From Massilia eburnea (lineage in GTDB: Bacteria; Pseudomonadota; Gammaproteobacteria; Burkholderiales; Burkholderiaceae_D): a DNA stretch of 64,000 nt. The notes under the pieces were generated by a model, which was not told the origin of the DNA, did no database searches, and saw only the letters and a program-made list of their open reading frames with translations. A program made the position numbers and the translations under genes. Where the stretch lies: the NCBI RefSeq assembly GCF_009720745.1, contig NZ_WNKX01000011.1, forward strand, positions 100,892 to 164,891, in the 5' to 3' direction. Below, piece after piece: positions 50,769-58,417 of this stretch. Numbering within the stretch: position 1 is the stretch's first letter; each line of letters opens with the position of its first letter.

Positions 50769-51970
50769 TGGAGATGTTGAAGCGAGCCGGTATCGGCGCA
50801 GCGCTTGCGCTGCTGGCGACCTGCGTGCCGGCCAAATCCATCCATCCGGCCGAAGCCCCGCGCGCCCGGCAGGATGCGGAAATCCTGCTGCTCGAAGTCT
50901 ATAAGGACTTGCGCGCCGGCCAGCTGCAGGACGCGATGAGCAAGGCCGACGCGCTGGTGCAGGCCTATCCCAATTTCCGCGTCGGGCACCTGATCCGCGG
51001 CGACCTGCTGCTGATGCACACGCAGCCGGTGGCCCAGCTGGGCGCCGGCGCCAGCGGCCCGGCCGACAAGCTGAAGGACCTGCGCGACGAGGCGCGCGTG
51101 CGCCTGCAGACGCTGGTGGCGCGTCCCGGCCCCGAACTGGCGCCGCGCTCCGTGCTGCAATTGCGCGCCGACATGCGCCACGTGCTGGTGGTCGACGCCA
51201 CGCAATCGCGCCTGTACGTCTACCAGAACAACAACGGCCAGCTGAAACTGGTGACCGACTACTACGTCAGCCAGGGCAAGCTGGGGGTCGACAAGTTCCG
51301 CGAAGGCGATCAGAAAACCCCGCTTGGCGTGTATTACATCACCGGCCGCGTTTCCGGCCCCAAGCTGCCGGACTTCTATGGCGCAAGCGCCCTGCATATC
51401 AACTACCCCAATGAGTGGGACCGCCTGAACGGCCGCAGCGGCGGCGGCATCTTCCTGCATGGCACGCCGGCCGACAACTACAGCCGTCCGCCACTCGCTT
51501 CCGATGGCTGCGTGGTGCTGACCAATGAGGACTTGCGCAAGCTGGAAGGCACGGTCGATATCGGCAAGACGCCAGTGGTGATCGCCGACCACCAGGAATT
51601 CATCAGCAAGGCCAAGTGGGATGCCGAACGCTTTACCGCCAACCGCCTGGTGGAATCCTGGCGCGCCGACCTGGTGAGCGCGGACAGCAAGCGCCTGCTG
51701 AAAAACTACTCGTCCAAATTCAAGTCGGCTAACGGCGAAGACCTGAAGACCTGGTACGAGAAAGACATGCGCGCGCTGGCCAGCGTGAATGGCCTCAGCG
51801 TTTCGCTCAGCGAAGTGACCATCTTCCGATATCCAAGCCGCGACGATATGCTGGTCAGCACCTTCACCCTCGAGTCGAAAATCGGCAAGAACCGCTCCTC
51901 GCAACGCAAGCGCCAGTACTGGGCGCGCGAAGGCAGCGACTGGAAGATCGTCTTCGAAAGCATGATTTGA
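50768..51970 (+). CDS. L,D-transpeptidase (YkuD) with Cds6-type C-terminal domain
   Basis: 400 residues from the ATG in the TGATG junction. Signal peptide (~1-22), a helical pre-domain, then the YkuD catalytic domain (about 135-285) with HVLVVDATQSRLYVY, HGTPADNYSRPP and the catalytic Cys in LASDGCVVL near 258. The last ~110 residues are an NTF2-like domain (SWRADLVSADSKRLLKNYSSKF to the end) similar to that of the preceding TPR protein. The enzyme would form 3-3 cross-links or attach proteins to peptidoglycan in the periplasm; the Cds6 group may instead modify D-amino-acid content. Confidence 0.93.
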   Translation: MEMLKRAGIGAALALLATCVPAKSIHPAEAPRARQDAEILLLEVYKDLRAGQLQDAMSKADALVQAYPNFRVGHLIRGDLLLMHTQPVAQLGAGASGPADKLKDLRDEARVRLQTLVARPGPELAPRSVLQLRADMRHVLVVDATQSRLYVYQNNNGQLKLVTDYYVSQGKLGVDKFREGDQKTPLGVYYITGRVSGPKLPDFYGASALHINYPNEWDRLNGRSGGGIFLHGTPADNYSRPPLASDGCVVLTNEDLRKLEGTVDIGKTPVVIADHQEFISKAKWDAERFTANRLVESWRADLVSADSKRLLKNYSSKFKSANGEDLKTWYEKDMRALASVNGLSVSLSEVTIFRYPSRDDMLVSTFTLESKIGKNRSSQRKRQYWAREGSDWKIVFESMI

Positions 51971-52527
51971 TTCCCCTGCGCCGCCAGCTGCTGACCTGCC
52001 TGGTCATGGTGCTGGTGGCGCTGCTCCTGATCCGTTTCGTACAACACGCGCAGTTGCCGGATGTTCTACTGGCCGGCCTGCCATGGCCGCAGCAGGCATT
52101 GCTGGGCGCCGCGCTCGGCTTGCTGGTGGGTGGAGCGTCCCTCATCAGCGCATTGCGCAAGCCCGGCGCAACGTCCGTGCAGCGCACCGCCGGCAGCTAT
52201 GGGCAGCTCGACCTGCATGGCCTGAACCCGGTATGGATTGCGCTGGCGGCCGGCGCCGGCGAGGAGCTGCTGTTCCGCGCCGCGCTGCAGCCGCTGCTGG
52301 GCATCTGGCTGAGTTCAGCGCTGTTCCTGCTGCTGCACACCCGTGCCTATGATTTCCGCCGTTTCGACCGCACCGCCCTGCTGCAGGCGGCCGGCGTCAT
52401 GGGCATGAGCCTCGTGTTTGGCCTGGTGGCACTGTACGCCGGCTTGATCGCGGCGGTACTGGCGCACACCCTGATCGACATCCTGGGACTGTATGCGGTG
52501 CGCCGCGTCGTGGCGATGTCGAAATAA
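51967..52527 (+). CDS. CPBP-family intramembrane metalloprotease
   Basis: 186 residues starting with TTG in a TTGA overlap with the previous stop; the next ATG is twelve codons in. About five membrane helices. EELLFR near residue 98 is the EExxxR motif, HTRAYDFRR near 120 and HTLIDI near 166 supply the remaining histidine and acidic sites of the CPBP/ABI (Rce1-like) fold. The third gene of the TPR-transpeptidase unit, it may process a membrane or exported partner of these proteins; that is inferred from linkage. Confidence 0.88.
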   Translation: MIPLRRQLLTCLVMVLVALLLIRFVQHAQLPDVLLAGLPWPQQALLGAALGLLVGGASLISALRKPGATSVQRTAGSYGQLDLHGLNPVWIALAAGAGEELLFRAALQPLLGIWLSSALFLLLHTRAYDFRRFDRTALLQAAGVMGMSLVFGLVALYAGLIAAVLAHTLIDILGLYAVRRVVAMSK

Positions 52528-52592
52528 GCTGCGCCCGATCGTCGTAGCGATGCAGCAGGTGCAATTCCGCATCTGCCCCACAGGAGAATCCC

Positions 52593-53000
52593 ATGCGTTT
52601 CATGATCATTGTCCGTTCCAACGCCATTTCCGAATCGGATGCCCTGCCCGATCCGGCCATCGTCAGCGCCATGACCGACTACCACGAGAAGCTGGCGGCA
52701 GCCGGCTACCTGGTCGACGCCAACGGCCTGAAACCCAGCTCCCAGGGCTGGCGCGTGCAATACAAAAAGGGCCGTCCCAAAGTCGTGGACGGCCCCTTCG
52801 CGGAAACCAAGGAGCTGATTGCCGGCTACACCCTGATCGATGTTCCTTCGCGCGAGGTGGCGCTGGAATGGACGCTGGCCTTCCCGGCGCCTTTCGGCGA
52901 ACTCGATTGCGACATCGAGGTGCGCCGCCTGTTCGAACTGGACGAACTGGAACCCGCGGAAGCGATTTCGCGCTTCCGCGAGCTGATTCCTGCCCGCTAA
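52593..53000 (+). CDS. YCII-related (DGPF domain) protein
   Basis: 135 residues: RFMIIVRSN start, PAIVSAMTDYHEKLAAAGYLVDANGL, and VVDGPFAETKELIAGYTLIDV near 65-85 are the typical DGPF block of the YCII/DGPF superfamily, a ferredoxin-like dimeric barrel. Members often sit near ECF sigma factors, which is not the case here. Function unknown. AGGAG sits nine bases before the ATG. It converges with amn four bases after its stop. Confidence 0.92.
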   Translation: MRFMIIVRSNAISESDALPDPAIVSAMTDYHEKLAAAGYLVDANGLKPSSQGWRVQYKKGRPKVVDGPFAETKELIAGYTLIDVPSREVALEWTLAFPAPFGELDCDIEVRRLFELDELEPAEAISRFRELIPAR

Positions 53001-53004
53001 GCGC

Positions 53005-54495
53005 TTACTGGAACGCCACCTCGGCAAAGCTGCGCAGCTTGCGGCTGTGCAGCTTGTCCGAGCCCAGGCCGCGCAGTTTTTCCAGCGCCCGGATGCCGAT
53101 GCGCAGGTGCTGGTCGACGCGGTCGCGGTAGAACTGGTTGGCCATGCCCGGCAGCTTGATCTCGCCGTGCAGCGGCTTGTCGCTGACGCACAGCAGCGTG
53201 CCGTACGGGACCCGGAAACGGAAGCCGTTGGCGGCGATGGTGGCGCTTTCCATGTCCAGCGCCACGGCGCGGCTCTGGCTGAAACGGCGCTCCGGCGTGC
53301 GCTGCGGCAGCAGCTCCCAGTTGCGGTTGTCGGTGCTGGCCACGGTCCCGGTGCGCAGCACGCGCTTCAGGTCGTGGCCGCCCAGCTGCGTCACTTCCGC
53401 CACCGCCGATTCGATCGCCACCTGCACCTCGGCCAGCGCCGGAATCGGCACCCACAGCGGCAAGTCTTCATCCAGCACATGGTCTTCGCGCACATAGCCG
53501 TGCGCCAGCACGTAGTCGCCCAGCTGCTGCGTGTTGCGCAGGCCGGCGCAGTGGCCCAGCATCAGCCAGGCGTGCGGACGCAGCACGGCGATATGGTCGG
53601 TGGCGGTCTTGGCGTTGGCCGGACCGACGCCGATATTGACCATGCTGATGCCGCTGCCGTCGGCGCGCACCAGGTGGTAGCCGGGCATCTGCGGCAGGCG
53701 CGGCGGCGCGGCGCCCAGGTCGTCGCCCGGCTGCATGGCGTGGCCGACGCGGCGCGTGACGATATTGCCCGGCTCGACGAAGGCGACATAGCCGTCGTTG
53801 TCGGGGCTGGCCATCAGCTCGTGGCCCATGCGCACGAATTCGTCGATGTAGAACTGGTAGTTCGTGAACATCACGAAGTTCTGGAAGTGATCGGGCGACG
53901 TGCCCGTATAGTGGCGCAGGCGCTGCAGCGAATAGTCCACGCGCGGCGCGGTGAACAGCGACAGCGGCTGGGCCTCGCCGGGCGGCGCCTCGTAGGTGCC
54001 GTTGGCGATGCCGTCGTCCATGGCCGCCAGGTCCGGCAGGTCGAACACGTCGCGCATCAGCAGGCGGCGCTCGGCGCTCAGGCTGCCCTCGATATGGTCA
54101 TGTTCGGCGAAGGAAAAGTGAATCGGGATCGGCTGGGAACTCAGCCCCACCTCGAGCTGCATCTGCTGCTGGCCGTGATTCTTCAGCAGCAGGCGGAATT
54201 GTTCGGCGTAATAGCCGGCGAACAGGTCGGGCCGCGTCAGCGTGGTCTCGAAGGCGCCAGGGCCCGCGACAAAGCCGTAGGACAGGCGCGAATCGGCGCG
54301 CGCCACGGTCTCGGTCTGCACCCGGACGTAGGGATAGCAGGCGCGCACGCGTTCGGTCGGGGTCTCGCCCTCGACAAAGCGCTGCAGGGATTCGCGTAAA
54401 AAGCGGATACTGTCGTCGTAAATTGCCCGGACTTGGGCCAGTGCTGCGGAAGGGTCGTCAAACATGCGGGGTGCTACGTGGGGACGGCTGAACAT
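53005..54495 (-). CDS. amn: AMP nucleosidase
   Basis: 496 residues, the usual length of Amn. The N-terminal regulatory half includes RFLRESLQRFVEG and YGFVAGPGAFETTLTRPDLF; the C-terminal half is nucleoside-phosphorylase-like, with VNIGVGPANAKTATDHIAVLRPHAWLMLGHCAGLRN and ALDMESATIAANGFRFRVPYGTLLCVSDKP. It hydrolyses AMP to adenine and ribose 5-phosphate, tuning the adenylate pool. AAAGGAG precedes the ATG. The promoter seems to share a symmetrical -10 with the divergent binding-protein gene. Confidence 0.97.
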   Translation of the reverse strand: MFSRPHVAPRMFDDPSAALAQVRAIYDDSIRFLRESLQRFVEGETPTERVRACYPYVRVQTETVARADSRLSYGFVAGPGAFETTLTRPDLFAGYYAEQFRLLLKNHGQQQMQLEVGLSSQPIPIHFSFAEHDHIEGSLSAERRLLMRDVFDLPDLAAMDDGIANGTYEAPPGEAQPLSLFTAPRVDYSLQRLRHYTGTSPDHFQNFVMFTNYQFYIDEFVRMGHELMASPDNDGYVAFVEPGNIVTRRVGHAMQPGDDLGAAPPRLPQMPGYHLVRADGSGISMVNIGVGPANAKTATDHIAVLRPHAWLMLGHCAGLRNTQQLGDYVLAHGYVREDHVLDEDLPLWVPIPALAEVQVAIESAVAEVTQLGGHDLKRVLRTGTVASTDNRNWELLPQRTPERRFSQSRAVALDMESATIAANGFRFRVPYGTLLCVSDKPLHGEIKLPGMANQFYRDRVDQHLRIGIRALEKLRGLGSDKLHSRKLRSFAEVAFQ

Positions 54496-54523
54496 TGCTA
54501 CTCCTTTCTGCGGGCTTCATCCT

Positions 54524-54531
54524 ATTATAAT
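54524..54531. promoter_or_regulatory. Symmetrical -10 element for two divergent genes
   Basis: ATTATAAT is its own reverse complement, so a perfect TATAAT occurs on both strands (54526-54531 plus, 54529-54524 minus). The plus copy ends six bases before the ATG at 54538; the minus copy lies 28 bases before amn. No clear -35 hexamer is visible on either side. Confidence 0.55.
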
Positions 54532-54537
54532 GGCAGC

Positions 54538-55278
54538 ATGTGGCAGAAATATTTAATCGGAGTGATTGCGGCAGGCAGCATGGCAGGCGCGTTGGCAGAC
54601 GCGCCGCTGACAGTGGCCTGGCGCGAGAAACCGCCCTACTATTATTTTGAAAATGGCGTCGCGAAAGGCTTCATGCTGGAACGCGCGAAACAGGTATTCG
54701 CCGCCGCCGGCGTGCCGGCGCGCTTCGTCAATGAGCCGCAAAAGCGCATCTGGGCCAATTTCAGTCACGGACTGCAGAATTACTGCTCGATCAGCTGGTA
54801 CCGGCTGCCCGAACGAGAAGCGGTGGCACAGTACTCGCTGCCGGTGCATGCCGACCAGCCGCATGCCGTGCTTGCGGTGCCGTCGGTGGTGGCCCGTATC
54901 AAGTCCCATCCGAACCTGAAGTCGCTGTTGGCGGACAAATCGCTGACGCTGGGCGTGATCGACGGCGTGTCCTACGGCCCAGAGCTCGACGCCTTGATCG
55001 CCGGCAGCGAAAACCGCATCATGCGCCGTACCGTGGAAACCTCGGCCATGTTCCGCATGGTGGCTTTCGGCCGGGCGGACTTCCTGTTCGTCGACCGCGA
55101 GGACTGGAACTACCTGCGCCTCAAGTACCCGGAGTTGCAGATGCTGGTGCTGATCGACTTCGCCGACATGCCACAGGGTCTGAAGCGCCATATCGTTTGC
55201 AGCCGCGACGTCCCGGCCGAAACGATGGAGCGCCTGAACCGCGCCATCCTGGCCCGCAACGATACGCCGCGCCGCTAG
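54538..55278 (+). CDS. Periplasmic solute-binding-like protein (SBP_bac_3 type)
   Basis: 246 residues. A signal peptide (~1-20, cleavage after ALA) precedes TVAWREKPPYYYFENGVAKGFMLERAKQVF, the usual opening of family-3 periplasmic binding proteins. SWYRLPEREAVAQYSLPVH and the ADFLFVDREDW segment also fit. The fold looks complete but small, and no ABC permease or ATPase is adjacent, so it may act as an orphan sensor or binding protein. The ATG directly follows TATAAT by six bases without a Shine-Dalgarno sequence. Converges with the next gene (4-base overlap). Confidence 0.83.
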   Translation: MWQKYLIGVIAAGSMAGALADAPLTVAWREKPPYYYFENGVAKGFMLERAKQVFAAAGVPARFVNEPQKRIWANFSHGLQNYCSISWYRLPEREAVAQYSLPVHADQPHAVLAVPSVVARIKSHPNLKSLLADKSLTLGVIDGVSYGPELDALIAGSENRIMRRTVETSAMFRMVAFGRADFLFVDREDWNYLRLKYPELQMLVLIDFADMPQGLKRHIVCSRDVPAETMERLNRAILARNDTPRR

Positions 55279-55859
55279 ATCCCCCTGGCGCCCAGCGCCT
55301 GCATGCGCTGGCGCCAGCGCTCAACGGCCGCCGCATCCATCTTGCCGGCGCCGCCCACGATCGTCTTGCGCACCGGGGCGATGCCGACAAAATTGAGGAT
55401 ATTGCGCTCCAGCGATTTAAGGCTGTGGGCGCCGTAGTACCAGCGGTAGATCAAGGCGGGCATTCCCATCGACACCACCACGCGCGCGCTGCGGCCCGCC
55501 AACAGGCCAGCGTGCAGCGGGTTGCCCGCCTTTCGCGCCAGCGCAAAGCCGGGCCGCGCCACCTGCTCCAGGAAAGCCTTCAGGCTGGCCGGCATATCGC
55601 CCAGCCAGAGCGGGTAAAAGATCGCGATATGGCCGGAATCGGCAATGGCGCGCTGCGCGGGCGCCAGCGCTGGCGGCAGTTCGCCCTCCTCCCACTGCTG
55701 CGCATTGGCGAGCAGCGGAAACTCCAGCGCGGCCGGAGTCACGACCGTGGCCCGGTGGCCGGCAGCGCGCGCCGCCTCGATGTAGGCCTCGGCAAGCGCG
55801 TGGCACAGGTGGCCGCCGGCGGGATCGGGATGACCCTGGATCACCAGGATATTCCTCAT
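55275..55859 (-). CDS. NAD(P)H dehydrogenase (quinone)/flavodoxin-fold protein
   Basis: 194 residues from the ATG at 55859, which overlaps the stop of the phosphorylase gene (ATGA); the longer upstream frame is its shadow. NILVIQGHPDPAGGHLCHALAEAY at the start and IFYPLWLGDMPASLKAFLEQV near residue 75 are typical of the flavodoxin-like Kef-regulator/NQO1 family; GMPALIYRWYYGAHSLKSLERNIL follows. It probably reduces quinones or acts as a regulatory flavoprotein. Its genetic coupling to a nucleoside phosphorylase is unusual. Confidence 0.9.
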   Translation of the reverse strand: MRNILVIQGHPDPAGGHLCHALAEAYIEAARAAGHRATVVTPAALEFPLLANAQQWEEGELPPALAPAQRAIADSGHIAIFYPLWLGDMPASLKAFLEQVARPGFALARKAGNPLHAGLLAGRSARVVVSMGMPALIYRWYYGAHSLKSLERNILNFVGIAPVRKTIVGGAGKMDAAAVERWRQRMQALGARGI

Positions 55860-57355
55860 GCATCCTCCACCGTCACCAGGTTGCTCTGGGCCTCGGCGAA
55901 TTCCAGGGCATACGCCAGTTCGCCCGGGGTATCGGCGTGAATCGTCAGGATCGGCTGGCCCACTTCGAGCCGGCTGCCAAGCGGGGCGAAGAAGCGCACA
56001 CCGGCCGCCGCCGCGCGTGGGGCGCCGGCCAGCTTGGCCAGCGTGGCCAGCTTGCGGTTGTCCACCGCTACCACGCGGCCGGCGTGGCGCGCTTCGAGCA
56101 CATGCGAACAGGCGGCGGCCGGCGGCTGGCGCAAGCCGCCCTGGGCGGCGCAAATGGCCTGGAACTTCGTCCAGGCGGCGCCCGAATCGAGCGTCTGTGT
56201 GGCCAGCGCCATGCCTGCGCCGGGCGCGGCGCGGCCGCCCAGTTCGAGCACGCCGGCCGCCAGCGTCAACGCGCGCTGGCGCAAATCCTGCGGTGCATCG
56301 GCTGCGCCTTGCAGCACCGCCAGCACGTCCAGCGCTTCCATCGCAGGGCCGATGCCGACGCCGACCGGCTGGCTGCCGTCGCTCAGTACACAGTGCACGG
56401 CCAGGCCAAGCGCCTTGCCCGCGCCCTCCAGGCGCGCCGCCAACTGCTGCGCGGCCTGTTCTGAGCGCACCTTGGCAGTCCGGCCGACCGGGATGTCGAT
56501 CAGCACGTGGCTGGCGCCCGCGGCCAGCTTCTTCGACAGCACCGAGGCTACCAGCAAGCCGTCGCTATCGAGTTCCAGGGGACGCTCGACGCGGATCAGC
56601 ACATCGTCGGCCGGACTCAGGGTCACGCTGCCGCCCCACACGATGCAGCCGCCTTCCTGCTGCACTACGCGGCGCATGGCATCGATGCCGATCGCCACCG
56701 GGGCCAGGGTCTCCATGGTATCGGCGGTTCCGGCCGGCGAGGTGATGGCGCGCGAAGAAGTCTTGGGCATGGTCATGCCGCAGGCGGCCACGATCGGCAC
56801 GACCAGCAGCGTGGTGCGGTTGCCGGGCAGGCCGCCGACGCAATGCTTGTCCACCACCACCTGCGAAGGCCAATGCATGCGCTGGCCGGCGGCTGCCATG
56901 GCGCGCGTCATGGCAATGGTTTCAGCCAGGTCGAGCCGGTTGCCGGAGCAGGCTGTGATGAAGCTGGAAAGGTGGATGTCCGGATAGCGCCCGCCGGCAA
57001 TATCGGCGATGATCTCGCGCGCCGCAACGTCGTCCAGCGGTCGGCCATGGATCTTGCCGCGCACGGCGGCGAACGAGGCAAGCGGCGGCGGATGGCGCAC
57101 GGTGACCGGCGCGGCCGGCGACGCGCCCAGCGCTTCCCAGGCTGCTTCGGACAGTCCGATGTCCTGCTCATCCAGCAAATCGCCATCGACCACGTTCAGC
57201 GTTGCGGCCACGGTTTGCCCGCCGCACTGCAATTCGATGCGCGATTGCGCTTCAAAGCCTTCGGCGCGGCACACCTTGCAGTCGCGCCGCATGTAGGCAA
57301 CCGGCTGCTGGTAGGTGTCGATGCCAAGGCGTCTGGCGCGTAGTGCATATCCCAT
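55856..57355 (-). CDS. Thymidine/AMP phosphorylase-like enzyme (long form)
   Basis: 499 residues, longer than DeoA (~440) and matching the archaeal-type thymidine/AMP phosphorylase group. An N-terminal ~85-residue barrel domain precedes the phosphorylase core: SSFITACSGNRLDLAETIAMTRAM, VVDKHCVGGLPGNRTTLLVVP near 165, the phosphate-binding MPKTSSRAITSPAGTADTMETL near 195. AAAGGA precedes the ATG at proper distance. It would split thymidine or AMP with phosphate. amn and a PRTase gene lie in the same window, so nucleotide salvage is a plausible theme, but substrate is uncertain. Confidence 0.9.
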   Translation of the reverse strand: MGYALRARRLGIDTYQQPVAYMRRDCKVCRAEGFEAQSRIELQCGGQTVAATLNVVDGDLLDEQDIGLSEAAWEALGASPAAPVTVRHPPPLASFAAVRGKIHGRPLDDVAAREIIADIAGGRYPDIHLSSFITACSGNRLDLAETIAMTRAMAAAGQRMHWPSQVVVDKHCVGGLPGNRTTLLVVPIVAACGMTMPKTSSRAITSPAGTADTMETLAPVAIGIDAMRRVVQQEGGCIVWGGSVTLSPADDVLIRVERPLELDSDGLLVASVLSKKLAAGASHVLIDIPVGRTAKVRSEQAAQQLAARLEGAGKALGLAVHCVLSDGSQPVGVGIGPAMEALDVLAVLQGAADAPQDLRQRALTLAAGVLELGGRAAPGAGMALATQTLDSGAAWTKFQAICAAQGGLRQPPAAACSHVLEARHAGRVVAVDNRKLATLAKLAGAPRAAAAGVRFFAPLGSRLEVGQPILTIHADTPGELAYALEFAEAQSNLVTVEDA

Positions 57356-57379
57356 GAATCAATCCTTTAACCTATCATT

Positions 57380-58408
57380 TCAAGCCAGTGGCCGGGACTG
57401 GGCGCGCTTGCAGCGGTCGCGGCCCTGGCGTTTGGCGGCGTACATGGCGGCGTCGCTGCGCCGCAGCAGGTCATCGGCCAATTGCGCATCGTGCGGGAAG
57501 ATCGCCAGCCCGATGCTGGCCGACACATAGGCCGGCTGTTCGTCGGCCAGCCGCACCGGCGCCCGCACCGCCGCCAGCGCCCGTTCCAGGATTTCTTCGG
57601 CCTCGCTGACGTCGTTCAGGCCGGCCAGCAGCAGCACGAACTCGTCGCCGCCCAGGCGCGCCACCGTATCGTTGGCGCGCACCACCTGCTGCAGGCGGCT
57701 CGCCACTTCCACCAGCACCGCGTCGCCCGCCTCATGGCCGAAGGTGTCGTTGACGTTCTTGAAGCCGTCCAGGTCCATCACGCACACCGCAACCAGTTTT
57801 TCAGTGCGCGCGGCAAAAGCCAGCGCCTGCTGCAAGCGGTCCTCCATCAGGCGCCGGTTGGGCAGGCGCGTCAGCGGATCGATGAAGGCCATCTGCTCGA
57901 TTTCCTCCTGGCGCACGCATTCTTCCGTAATATCGGTGAACAGGCCGAAGTAGTACTGCACCTTGCCCATCTCGTCGCGCACGGCGCTCAAGGTCAGGTG
58001 GGCGGCAAACAGCGAGCCGTCGCAGCGCTTGTCCCACACCTTGCCCTGCCACTGGCCGCTGCCCAGCAGCCCCTGCCACATGGTCTTGTAGAAGTCCGCA
58101 TCCTGCTTGCCGGACTGCATGATGCGCGGGTGCTGGCCGATCAGGTGCTGGCGCTCATAGCCGCTCATCGCGGCAAAGGCGCGGTTGGCTTCAACGATGC
58201 GCATGTCGCGGTCAACCACCAGGATGCCTTCGGAAGTGGCGTCGAACACCTTGGCTACCAGGTGCTCGCGCGCGGCCGCGCTGCGCATACGCTGCCGCAG
58301 CAGGCGCGAAATGCCGGTCACGCGGCGCAGCATCAGCCATGCGGTGAAGGCAGCGGCCAGCACGGCGCTGGACAATGATGCGAGCGAAATTTCCAGCACG
58401 GCTGCCAC
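57380..58408 (-). CDS. PAS-GGDEF diguanylate cyclase with N-terminal membrane helix
   Basis: 342 residues beginning with GTG (AAGGGG upstream). One membrane helix (about 7-27) is followed by a PAS/PAC domain (about 50-165, KVFDATSEGILVVDRDMRIVEANRAF) and GGDEF (about 175-335, DPLTRLPNRRLMEDRL and RLGGDEFVLL). It should synthesise cyclic di-GMP. It lies ten bases downstream of the beta-CASP nuclease gene and is probably co-transcribed with it. Confidence 0.94.
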   Translation of the reverse strand: MAAVLEISLASLSSAVLAAAFTAWLMLRRVTGISRLLRQRMRSAAAREHLVAKVFDATSEGILVVDRDMRIVEANRAFAAMSGYERQHLIGQHPRIMQSGKQDADFYKTMWQGLLGSGQWQGKVWDKRCDGSLFAAHLTLSAVRDEMGKVQYYFGLFTDITEECVRQEEIEQMAFIDPLTRLPNRRLMEDRLQQALAFAARTEKLVAVCVMDLDGFKNVNDTFGHEAGDAVLVEVASRLQQVVRANDTVARLGGDEFVLLLAGLNDVSEAEEILERALAAVRAPVRLADEQPAYVSASIGLAIFPHDAQLADDLLRRSDAAMYAAKRQGRDRCKRAQSRPLA

Positions 58409-58417
58409 GGCATCCCC

